In this document: piece after piece, positions 1 through 9,434 of the stretch | Position numbering within the stretch: the stretch's first letter is position 1 | How the letters are laid out: every line of letters starts with the position of its first letter | Assembly: GCA_950097015.1 (NCBI GenBank) | Contig: CATNEN010000038.1 | Location: forward strand, 26,387,001-26,451,000 | Reading direction: 5' to 3' | Length of the DNA: 64,000 bases | Source of the DNA: Macrostomum hystrix | Lineage: Eukaryota; Platyhelminthes; Macrostomidae | Program-made: the position numbers and the translations under genes | Notes under the pieces: model-generated | What the model was told of the DNA's origin: nothing | The model's input: the letters and a program-made list of their open reading frames with translations, nothing else | Database searches by the model: none

Positions 1-2166
1 TTGCCCTCGGATTGTAGGCTAAAGTGCGGATGTGATGGATTCCGAGCAGTGTCGCCAGGTTTCGCATGAGCTCCGCGCGGAACTGCGCGCCTTGATCGGT
101 CACCAGCGTCAATGGTGGGCCAAACCGAGAAATCCAGGATTCTAGGAAGGCGCACGCGACTGAAGTGGCGGTGATGTCAATGAGAGGGGCAGCTTCAATC
201 CAACGTGAATATGCATCGACCATTGTGAGCAAGTAGCGAGGTCTGGGACTAACGTCGGTCGACTCTGGGGGTGGCAGTGGTCCGACTAAATCGATATGGA
301 CCATCGTGAAGTGTTGAGAGGGTGCTGGAAGCTGTTGCAACGGGCGTTGGACGTGACGACCTGTCTTGCACTGCTGGCACTGTTGACATTCGGCTACCCA
401 CCTTTGGATGTCGTTAGCCATACCTAGCCAGAAAAAACGATAGACGATGAGTCGTTGCGTGGCTTTGCGGCCAGGATGTGCGAATGCATGCAGTGAGTCA
501 AAAACAGCGCATCGGAGAGTCCTAGGGATGACGGGACGTGGGTTTGTCTGCGAGATTTCGCATCGCAGTGGGCAGTCCTTGATTCCAATGTCGAAGTTGC
601 TGAAACGGCCTGTCTGGGGTTCATCCTCCGGGTTTTCCTTCTGTGCTCGTGCAACGGCTGGCAGGTCCACACATTGAGGAAGGTCAGACAGCAGTCGAAT
701 TGTGGTTGGTGGTGGGTTCTGGGATGGGTAAACCGGTCGTGATAGCGTGTCGGCTACGATGTTGTCCTTGCCGGAAATGTGGATGATGTCGCTCACAAAC
801 TCCGTGATGACGGATAGCTGGCGTTGTTGTCGATCGGAAAACCGTTCTTTCTTATTTCTAAACGCTCCGCTGATGGGCTTGTGGTCGCAGAACACGGTGG
901 TTTGTTGGCCTTGGATCATGTATTTCCATGTCTTGACCACAGCAAAAATAGCCAACAGTTCCCGATCAAAAGTGCTGTAAGCTGCTTCCGTGTCAGAGAG
1001 CTTGCGAGAGTAGAATGCCAATGGAGAAGATTGCTCGGCTACCACCTGATGCAATGCTGCGCCGATGGCAGTGGCGCTGGCGTCGGTTGTGATTGTGAAT
1101 GTGGCATTGGCTTGAGGAAAAGTCAGGGTGACTGCGTTTGCCAGACTGTCCTGGAGTTCTTTCCAAGCCTCGTCGTGTCGCTTCGTCCAATTGAATGGTG
1201 CCGTGACGAGTTGTCGTAGCGGGGTGGCGATCTCAGCATAATTAGGAATGCACCGCTGATAAAAACCGAACATGCCAAGGTAGCGCCGTAGTGATTGCAT
1301 GTCAGTGGGAGCCTCGAGTTTCCGCAGTGCTTCGACTCGGTCGGAAGCGGTCGGATGCCGTCAGCAGTGACGAAGTACCCAAGAAACTCCACTGAATCGC
1401 GAAAGAAATGGCACTTTTCAGAGTTGACGCCCAAGCCTTTGTCGCTTAGACGTCGCAGCACCTCTTCGATGTGCGCTTGATGTTCTTCGCGTGACTGGCT
1501 GTGTACCAAGATGTCGTCAATGTAAGATGTTACGAACGGGAGGTCGCTAAAGACGGAATCTACGTATCGCTGGAATGTGCTGGCGGCGTTTCTCAGGCCG
1601 AATGGCATGCGAATGTATTCGAAAGAACCAAATGGCGTGCAAATCGCTGTTTTCTCAACATCTTCGTCTGCAATCGGGATGAAGTGGTAGGCCTTAACCA
1701 GGTCAAGGGTGCTGAACACTTTCGCTCCATGTAGACGATGGTGAAAATGATTGATGTTCGGAATAGGGTAACGGTCTGGTTTGGTTGCCGCGTTCAGTGC
1801 TCGATAATCTCCACATGGTCGCCAGGAGCCGTCCCTCTTCTTCACCATGTGAAGTGGGGAGGCCCAGGGACTGGCCGAGGGGCGAACGATACCGAAGCGG
1901 AGGAGCTTGTCGAATTCCAACTTTGCGATTTCGTACTTCGCTGGGGATAATGGGCGAGGTCGACAGAATACAGGTTCACCTGTCGTCTCGATGCGGTGTC
2001 GCACAGATGTGGCGGGTGGCGCGGTGTAGTCCGGTGCCTCCAGTAATCGCGGGAAATTTTTGAGTGGTGTGGTCGGTTCCAGTTGAGTTGTGGCGTTGAT
2101 TTTGGGAAGTTGCACACTCGATGGACTGAGGTTGGCGTAAAGAGATGTCGCTGGGTCTTGTATGCG
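1..2166 (-). pseudogene. pol: gypsy pol remainder: RT, RNase H, integrase (broken, partial)
   Basis: The RT shows the [25 protein letters not shown] and [14 protein letters not shown] blocks and the catalytic YIDD box near 1513-1524. A frameshift near 1340-1350 moves the remainder into another minus-strand frame. RNase H follows, with TTDAS, F-RELLA and DHKP-like blocks at roughly 880-1130. The integrase has an HHCC zinc domain at about 360-500 and a core with catalytic Asp residues in HIDLVGPLP and VTDQGAQF at about 80-310. The third catalytic residue is beyond the window. Downstream frames are long but disconnected, so this copy is unlikely to be active. Confidence 0.88.
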
Positions 2167-2619
2167 TCATGTGTTCAGATCGATGAGGAACCCAAACTTG
2201 AGGAAGAAGTCGGCTCCGAGAATTGGCGCAGTGTCGGTAACGATAAATGATGCAGGGTAGGGTCTACGGAGACCAGGAATTGTAAGAGTGACGCAGCATT
2301 GGCCGAAAGTCGGGATTTCTCGACCATCGATGCTACAGAGTTTCACATGTGTGGTTGTCAACAGATTTTGAGGCGCGAATTTTAGTGGGAGCAGCGATTG
2401 CTCAGCACTGGTGTCAACTATAAAGGAAACGGGTGAACGGAGAATTTGACACAACAGTAATAACGTGTTGGCCTGGGAGGGGTCGCGGCTCGGCTGAGGC
2501 ACGTGACCCACTAGTTTGACGCCGCTGTCGGCGTTGGGCTGCTTGAGCGGGATTGAGTCGGAGTAGGTTGGCGGCTGGCGAGTGTTATCGTCGGCTTCGG
2601 TCCAGGCCACTGACACCAC
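2167..2619 (-). CDS. pro: retroelement aspartic protease region
   Basis: The frame contains FIVDTSAEQSLLPL, the active-site box of retroelement aspartic proteases, which is normally D-[ST]-G-A. Here the Gly is replaced by Ser (DTSA), which would probably impair activity. A second protease-like block, PILGADFFLKFGFLID, matches the ILG-DFL box at the C-terminal end of gypsy proteases. The frame closes at an in-frame TGA (2167-2169). The RT lies in the same frame just beyond it, so that stop looks like a mutation inside pol. Confidence 0.78.
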   Translation of the reverse strand: MVSVAWTEADDNTRQPPTYSDSIPLKQPNADSGVKLVGHVPQPSRDPSQANTLLLLCQILRSPVSFIVDTSAEQSLLPLKFAPQNLLTTTHVKLCSIDGREIPTFGQCCVTLTIPGLRRPYPASFIVTDTAPILGADFFLKFGFLIDLNT

Positions 2620-2690
2620 GGTCGGCAGGTGCGAGCTTCCGCGGCGTAGTACAGGTGACTGTTGCAGATTTTAGGGCGGCAGAGAGAATT

Positions 2691-3365
2691 TCAGTTGGCT
2701 TGAAAATCATCGCGTCTAGCTTCTCGAAACGGACTTTTCTTGTTTCCTGCGGACAACTGGCCGGGTGCGATGGTCCGGTTGATTGGGGCGAACGGCGTTG
2801 TGCTGGCTGACACGGCCAGCATGCTGTCAGCGATTTTAGAGAAAGCATCCAGCGGCGCGTCTTCGTGTCTGACTAATGCGGAACGGATGTGGGTCGGGAG
2901 TGCCGACAGGAGCCAAGACTTGACGATGCTATCATCGACTTGCAGACCGACTTCGCCAAACTTGCGCTTGATGTCGTTAACCAGATGCGATGGACGGCGG
3001 TCGCCGAGTTCAACTGCAGCCAGTGCCTCTTCGATGCGCTGGTGCCGGTTTACGCGTAACGATTCGAGCACCGCCGACTTAAGTGACGCATAGTCTCCCG
3101 TATCCAGATCGATTGAGCAAGCCACGTCTTCGGGTAGAGCGGCCAGTGTGTGGTGGAACTTGGTTGTCGGATTGACGATGCCGGCTAACGTGAACTGGGA
3201 TTCTAACTGACGGAACCATATTTCTGGGGACTTGCGATAGAATGCGGGCGGTTTGACTGCGTGCTGTGTGATTTGTCGCTCGGGCATTTGAGGCGTTTCA
3301 TCGGGTTGCCGCTGTTGACGCTGGGCTTCTGCTGTGCCTGGTTCGTGTCTCCTGGTTTTTGGCAT
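2691..3365 (-). CDS. gag: gag of Ty3/gypsy element 1
   Basis: Open frame of about 225 codons starting at the ATG at 3365, immediately downstream of the primer-binding site. I prefer this start to the upstream in-frame ATG at 3437, because that one would read through the PBS and LTR end. The N-terminus is Gln/Pro/Arg rich. A gag core follows, with the WFRQLESQF-LAGI and GDRRPSHLV motifs seen in gypsy gag polyproteins. I see no CCHC knuckle in this frame. It would form the capsid-like particle of the element. It is not in frame with the downstream protease, so a frameshift or separate expression is implied. Confidence 0.8.
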   Translation of the reverse strand: MPKTRRHEPGTAEAQRQQRQPDETPQMPERQITQHAVKPPAFYRKSPEIWFRQLESQFTLAGIVNPTTKFHHTLAALPEDVACSIDLDTGDYASLKSAVLESLRVNRHQRIEEALAAVELGDRRPSHLVNDIKRKFGEVGLQVDDSIVKSWLLSALPTHIRSALVRHEDAPLDAFSKIADSMLAVSASTTPFAPINRTIAPGQLSAGNKKSPFREARRDDFQAN

Positions 3366-3368
3366 GAT

Positions 3369-3385
3369 GAAACGCTCTGCTACCA
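3369..3385 (-). promoter_or_regulatory. retrotransposon primer-binding site, initiator-tRNA-Met-like
   Basis: Read on the minus strand this is TGGTAGCAGAGCGTTTC. The first 11 bases match the complement of the 3' end of animal initiator tRNA-Met (TGGTAGCAGAG), the usual primer of many LTR elements. It lies directly before the gag ATG and just after the presumed LTR end. Confidence 0.6.
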
Positions 3386-3480
3386 ATTTTGTAGCTGACT
3401 TGCTACAAATGTCGCTGTTAAATTTAAGAGTCGGCAAAAGCTTGAGCTTGTTTATTTAGTTTTGTCGCGGGGTTACATTT

Positions 3481-4130
3481 AAGTCTTAACCGGGCAACTG
3501 TACCTATCGATAACAAGGGTCATAGACAAATTAGCGGTAAGGGGGGAAATAAAAGTACCATTTGAATATTTAAATATTAAGAGTTAAAAGAAAGAAGTGA
3601 ATTTGCTGCTACAATTCTTCTATAGTGTGCAGATTGCTACTCTCTGGTACCTAGCAGCCCAATCAGTATCCATAGTGATTTTCATGATGATAGGGCAATT
3701 AAATTGATGATGATCTTTCTAGACTGATGGTGCAACTTTGTGGTAAAATAATCATTTATTGTTTGACAATCTTTTGCTAAACAATGACTCACTTTTGACT
3801 TCTCTGTTGCAGTGGGGCATAAAAAAATAATAGCAACACTTTGTCACTTTGTGTAAGTCTCTAAAAAGGTGTCTCTAGAAAAAATATACCTTAGCAGAAA
3901 TGTATATAATAGATTTTAACAATGCTCAAATAAAAAATTGAGTTTGAGTACATATTTTTATGGTCATAAACCACAATAAAAGTGGAGCAGTATAGCAAGA
4001 GCTATGTTCATAAGGAAAATACTTTTGGAATATGCATTGTAAATAGTGATGTAAAAATAGCTCTAGTAAGCACATGGTAACTTGGGCAACGACATTCATT
4101 ATTTTAACCAGTACTTAACAGTTTTTATAA
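3481..4130. other. AT-rich intergenic DNA
   Basis: AT-rich sequence between the gypsy element and the SINE. No convincing ORF, RNA gene or tandem array was seen. Confidence 0.5.
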
Positions 4131-4132
4131 CT

Positions 4133-4450
4133 TTTATAGCCTAGTGGTAAGGGCATCAGACTCACGACTTGAAGGTTGGGGGTTTGATTCCCGTCTCCAC
4201 TTAAACAATTTGTGTCCTTTAGCAAGACACTTAACTCTGCATTGCTTCAGTTCACCCAGCTGTTAAATGGGTACCAGCATTAGCTGGGATAATTGAAGGT
4301 GGGTGTGGCGTCCCCCCAGTCCATGGACTGAACAGCTGTATGCAGCCTTCAGATGCGCCGCGCAATAGTTGCGGCTGTGCTGTCGGCTGCACATCTGACC
4401 CGATTAGGGCAGATGTAATCAATTATTATTATTATTATTATTATTATTAT
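4133..4450 (+). mobile_element. tRNA-derived SINE with conserved central block and ATT tail
   Basis: The 5' end has a pol III A box (TAGCCTAGTGGTAAGGGC) and a B box (GGGGTTTGATTCCCG) about 35 bp apart, giving a degenerate tRNA head. A body follows that includes TCCTTTAGCAAGACACTTAA and CACCCAGCTGTTAAATGGGT. I recognise these as resembling a central domain shared among SINEs of several marine invertebrates and other metazoans, but I cannot name the family with certainty. The 3' end is a run of ATT/TTA trinucleotides (about 4422-4450), as expected for LINE-mobilised SINEs. It could instead be a decayed composite; the promoter boxes make the SINE reading strong. Confidence 0.8.
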
Positions 4451-5840
4451 AACTTAAATACAATAAATTTGTATCAAAGTTTGTTTTGTCCAAAAAATAA
4501 TTTACACTAGCTATTTTCTCATTAGGTAGTTCAATTTTCAATTATGTTCAAATATTCAATTTTGATATTATGAAATAAAGTCATAGTTAAAGAATAAAAA
4601 TGTAGCTGAACATCAACATCAGCTATGAGTATTAAAAGTATTTGATACAATCCATTATATATTTTTTCTTTAGAATGATGTAAGGGTAATGGATAGATTT
4701 GACTTTGATGTAATGTCTAGCAAAAATGGTTGCCATGATTACATACCTAGCATACATGCGCAACACCTGGCCGACCCAGCCGAACCGGCCGGGTGAAACG
4801 AGGGCCAAGCTAGGTAAGTCGCAAAAACCAATCGACCAAGCACAAAAAATCAAAGGGAGGACCAAGGGACAAAAAAGGAAGGCTTGAAGAAAAGGAAAAA
4901 GGGGAGAGAAAAAGAGAGCAAACTAAGTTGTAAATAGAGCAAAAACTAAGTTGCACGGCCGGCTAAGATTTGGGAGGTTGCACATGTATGATACCTGGTC
5001 AAAATTTGCTATGTTATTTGTCAATGTTTAGTAAATAGACTAAACAGAAGACTAGACTAGACTAAACTGAAGAATTATAAATTCCTAGGCTATTGTCTGT
5101 ACTCATGACCCAACTATAATGTCTATAAAGCCTTACAGTAAAAATATTTTGCTTGAACAGCAAAATGGTTTAGGTCTAGTTGGACTTGATACAATTTTTA
5201 AAACAAAACAGACATTCAAAGTATGCATTGCTTGTAATTAAGATTTTTTAAAGTACTTTGTACTTGCAAAAAATGAATTCATCATGAATATTTCTTCCTA
5301 ATCATTGTGCCATTAATTTAAGTTTCATACTAATTTAGCTATATATTTGCTCTGCAATCATTTAAGTTCTTAAATATGTAATATTTTTATTAATTATGGG
5401 CAAACTGGTCTAACAAGTTGAAAATCTAAAGCATATGAGTAATCAGCAGTAGATGTGTGACTTTTGGTATTGCAGATATTTAGCATTATAATGAACATTA
5501 TATCTTTCCTTTTAGCTGACATATTTTAGATAATCAACATAGCTGATAATGATGATAATGTATACAATTGTGTGCTATGATGCGAAAAGTTTTTTGCAAA
5601 AAATGTAAAGCCTGTTAAAAATGTCTTGACCCTTGAAACTAGAATATATATGGAATTATTTCTGCCTTTCTTCTCCAAAATTAGATTGTTCATAAAATTT
5701 CACATTGTTTTTTTGAATCAGTGGAAATTTTTAGTAAACTTGAATTTAAACTAAACTTAAAGCACTAGCTTAGGTACTTTAAAGCCTTATAAGTTATAAG
5801 TGCACACACTTGCACAGATGTATGCAATGATCGCAAAACC
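4451..5840. other. AT-rich intergenic DNA
   Basis: AT-rich, with scattered short homopolymer runs and no ORF longer than about 80 codons that looks coding. It includes the presumed 3' UTR of the minus-strand SLC22 gene just below 5842. Confidence 0.5.
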
Positions 5841-5841
5841 A

Positions 5842-8120
5842 CTATGCCATCATTGTCATTGGTGTCAGCTCTTCTCTAGGCCTCTTCTCCTGTTCATTTT
5901 CGTCAATGTCTAGCAGACTCTGAGCTCTCTCCCTGTTGACTGTCTCAATAGCCCATTGCTTCTCGCGACCCCGCACCAGACCCTCTGAGCCAGGCACAGT
6001 CTCTGGCAATGGCAGGCCTTTAGTCTCGGGTAGGATCAGCAGCGAGATGGCGCTCAGAATGCTGATTGTGCCAAAGATTAGGCCCGGTATGTAGATGGCA
6101 ATGTCAGAAAGAGTGTTGATAACTGGCGCTACTATGTTGCCTAGCATGGCTAGGGTGGCTGCTAGGAATAGGCCATTGTTGCGCACGGAAGTTGGGAACA
6201 CTTCGGCTGCCCAGACGTCGGCTATGCAGCAGCCAGTTGTAAGAAGGCACTTGCCTGTATAGCGGGTAGGGCAGAATGGAAAGAGATACAATCGGAAAAT
6301 TAATTTCTAGAGCAAGATTCAATCGACTCTTGGGCATAACTGAATCAGTGCTGGCCGCAATCATCTAAAAAACACAGAGTCGTATTTAACATTCACTAAT
6401 GAACTGCAAGAATTATATTGCACATAGATCTACTTCTTCAAAAAAACTGATGAGTTGCTACTAGGGAACTGAAACGGTTAGAAAATTGACTTACCAACCA
6501 TAGCAACTGCAGCCTTGACAATGCTATAGACTCCACCCGTTGGCACAATCGGCACAGCAATCAGACAGAAGCCGCTGAGCACAGTGATGATTACAGTGGT
6601 GTACTTTCTACCGTAACGATCGCTCAAAATCCATCCTAGAAACGAGCTTGGTATTTCTACAGCCCCATTGAGCATAACGTTGAGCACAATGTTGGTGGTG
6701 ATGAAAGTTGTATCGGTTGACAAGCCGAAATAACACATTGCGAACATGGCCAAATTGAAGAAGATGACAATAGATTTCATTCGCATCATCGGATACGTCA
6801 CCAGATCCAAAATATTGCCAGTTGGTTCTTCGTCAACATCTGCAACCTGTCGTTTCAGAAATTAGATTCTGAATTAGTACTCGTTATTAGTACTCTCGTT
6901 ATACTAATTTTGTAAGTTGTGTGCCAATTATATTGAAGCCAGATATCATTTGAGCGAGTCTAATGAATTTAAGACAGAAAACTCACCTTGACTTTAGACA
7001 CCTTGTGCTCCCACTTGACACCATTCCATTTAGCGATACGCTTAAGAACGTCAACCGCTTCATCAACGCGACCTTTGAGCACTAGCCATCTCGGTGATTC
7101 GGGCACAACTAAGAAAATCACAAAGTAGTTTAGGCAGAATATCACCGAGAACAGCTGGATCTTGTGCCACTCTTTGAACATGTACACGACTAGGCCACTG
7201 AACATGTAGCCTAGGCACCAGAATAGCCAGTACAAATTCCCAAGCACTGCTCTGTGCTTCTCTTCGGTCATCTCCTCCAGAATCAGTAGGCCTTGATAGT
7301 AGACAGCGCCTGGGAGGCCTTCAAGAAATAAATGTACTTTTAAATGTTTTGTGGATTTATTAGTGGATACATTTCAGCTTCTTTTTCTATGAGTGAAGTC
7401 TAATTACGCTGTAACTAAGCATGTATCAAATCTCATATTAATAGTGTGAACGTGTTGTTCGTATCAAGCATATTATTAGTTCGTACGGCCATCGAAATCA
7501 AAAACAAAATTGCGATATCAGACTATTCCAACATCTAACACGAAGATGCCACGAAGAAGACACAGAAATATGCTGTCACACTTAAACTTACCCTTCAAAA
7601 ATCTAGCGAAAATCTGTGTCTCAATTGTTGGCATAAACGATGGCAACACAGTAGTGACAAAGTCCACGAGGCCGCACACGATTAAAACTTTCTTGCGGCC
7701 AATTTTATCGCCCAATGTGCCAAAAAGCATGCCCAGTGCGCAGCCTAGAAAGAAGATAGACATCATGCCGGTAGCGTAGTGCTTACGATCGCAGACTAAA
7801 TCGTACTCTTCTATCATCGATTTGGTGATGATTTCGCCTGGCTCATAGTCGAACTTGGTACATGTCTCGTTTATAAGAAGGCTGTTGTTGCCAATGTCTT
7901 TATCTCCTAGCCTAGTTATGCTGCAATGCTCTCCGTAGTCTTGTTCAACGTAGTCGCTGCTATTCTGCTGCGCACACCGAAATCTTGGTTCGTGCAGAGT
8001 TAGTACCATCAGCTCTAGATCTAGTACGGCTTTGAAGCAGGTGAATGACAATGCTAGGAACATTACCTTTTGTACGCGACCGAAGCCGCCAATCTCTTTT
8101 AACACACTTTCGTATTCCAT
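5842..8120 (-). CDS. SLC22-family organic ion transporter, 4 exons, complete
   Basis: Exons (minus strand) are 8120-7592, 7318-6987, 6846-6495 and 6254-5842. All junctions are GT-AG, the phases agree, and the join gives 541 residues, the usual length for SLC22 organic cation/anion transporters of the major facilitator superfamily. Seen in the protein: a hydrophobic first TM, a large Cys-rich extracellular loop (about residues 41-115, with NSS and NET sequons), the loop-2/3 motif LGDKIGRKK (136-144), PESPRWL (249-255), a second-half SDRYGRK motif, EVFPTSVRN, and PETKGLPLPET near the C-terminus. These are SLC22 hallmarks. The role would be plasma-membrane transport of small organic ions; the substrate cannot be told. 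The start at 8120 is the first ATG before the conserved N-terminus. Introns are short and free of minisatellites, unlike those of its neighbours. Confidence 0.93.
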
Positions 8121-8187
8121 GCGTCAGTTCGTCGTCAACTAATTTTAATCCTGATCAGTTAAACCTGCAGTAAGCAGGCTATTGGTC

Positions 8188-8196
8188 TTATATATT
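8188..8196 (-). promoter_or_regulatory. candidate TATA box of the SLC22 gene
   Basis: On the minus strand the sequence ATATATAAG lies about 70 bp upstream of the SLC22 start codon, a plausible core-promoter spacing. This rests on sequence and position only. Confidence 0.35.
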
Positions 8197-8481
8197 GTCC
8201 AGGGTCTCGACAATTCGGCGATTGCTATTCTAGACTAGTTTATTATCTGGCTTTTGAGTGGCTGTCAGGAAAAGCCACTCGCTCCAGTTTTTCTAGCTAG
8301 TAAGTTCTGCTTTTTTATTTGTCCAACAGTTTGGATTCGTGCGAAAGACACCTTCTGGATTCTCCCTGCCGCGATAAAAGTTAGATCTGTTCAGAAAAGA
8401 TAACTGCTCACTGTTTCACTAGTCTCAATCTGACATACAATTTGTCGATTGTATAACAATCTTTAGTAGCCAATAATAGTT

Positions 8482-8730
8482 TTAGAGGCTGTTGTGTCCG
8501 TTAAGGGCACGCTTAACTAGCACTGTGAAAAACTCCATAGCTGAACACAATTCGCTTGTATAGAGATTTTTTATATCTTCAGAGTTCAAGTATCTAATTT
8601 GCCGGCAAAAAAAGTGCGCTTCGTTTTCTTCGCGGAGCACTGCTCTAGCTGAGGTTTTATTAACACTCGCTTGTAGCACCTTATCAAATTCGTGCTCATC
8701 AAGTTTGAATTGTATTGTAGTATTTTCCAT
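8482..8730 (-). CDS. small unrecognised ORF, 82 aa
   Basis: Single-exon frame of 82 codons, free of repeats and lying between two real genes. Composition is normal for a folded, mostly helical, slightly acidic protein with no membrane segment or signal peptide. I do not recognise a family. Its only support is being an intact, complex ORF in otherwise AT-rich DNA; it could be a chance ORF or one exon of a longer transcript. No polyadenylation signal was found close by. Confidence 0.4.
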   Translation of the reverse strand: MENTTIQFKLDEHEFDKVLQASVNKTSARAVLREENEAHFFCRQIRYLNSEDIKNLYTSELCSAMEFFTVLVKRALNGHNSL

Positions 8731-9434
8731 TTTCAGTACAAAACGAAATAACTGTACTATTCTGTCCGGAGTAGTTTTTCGCGGGAATTTCCTGGAATTT
8801 TACTGGACCTCTGCTAATTCAGATTTTTAGTTCGTCAAAGTGTCGTACAACTATTTATCTTTTGTGGTGCTTTACCTTTCTTTGAGAAAAACAACAGCTG
8901 CTTGACGAGCGTGACCAGTGACCGTAATACTAGCTAGTTTTAGAGTTGCAGCGAATATATTATAAGCGGTTTAATATCATGCTGTAAAATATTCTGATTT
9001 GTTTTTTAAAGCAGTGAATTCTGATTAGTTTAGTTGATTGACAGTTTAACTCCGTATCAGAGTTGTTGCTTATTTATGCGTGTGAAAACAAATTAAATTA
9101 TACAAAAGTAGCCCTAGGTCTTGTCATTTTGATCAGGATAAAATGGTTGTGAAGCTAGGGCAATCAAACAATGTAAACTAAGCCTTATGTTAAATTGCTA
9201 ATTCGATTATTGTTTTAAGTCGTAAATAATTCACGCCAAGTTCAATTATAAGATATTGGAGGATATTTACAGCCGGTGTTCTAAATTTGAATAACTAAAG
9301 ACCACATTCTCATTGTTTTTTTTCAGCCACATTTCCAGCATCGACATGTCCAACACGCAGTCATCGTCTAGACTGAATGCATAGCATAGCCTATATTTAG
9401 TTTTAAAAGCATTACAAAGTAAAAAAAATAAATC
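8731..9434. other. intergenic region and 5' leader of TMEM184
   Basis: AT-rich DNA. At 9316-9326 there is a strong 3' splice site (a run of T followed by CAG). It is followed by leader sequence with a 12-codon upstream ORF (ATG 9346, stop 9382-9384) before the TMEM184 ATG at 9435. The leader is therefore the 3' part of a spliced, possibly trans-spliced, first exon. Confidence 0.5.

Larger units (their letters stand above)
1..3480 (-). mobile_element. Ty3/gypsy LTR retrotransposon, truncated by window edge, degenerate
   Basis: Read on the minus strand, the order is primer-binding site, gag, protease, reverse transcriptase, RNase H and integrase, which is the Ty3/gypsy order. The gag lacks an obvious zinc knuckle and has the WF-QLE-QF-LAGI / GD-RPS pattern of CsRn1-type gypsy gags, so I lean to that clade. 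The coding region is broken by an in-frame TGA between protease and RT (2167-2169) and by a frameshift near 1340-1350. The integrase runs off the window at position 1, so the far LTR is not visible. The upstream LTR should lie just above about 3388; its outer end is uncertain, and TGTAACCCCGCG near 3472 is a candidate start, which would make it under 100 bp. Confidence 0.92.

Noticed and set aside
4133-4205. Functional tRNA gene
   Set aside because: The cloverleaf is degenerate and is followed by a SINE body and ATT tail; better explained as a SINE head.
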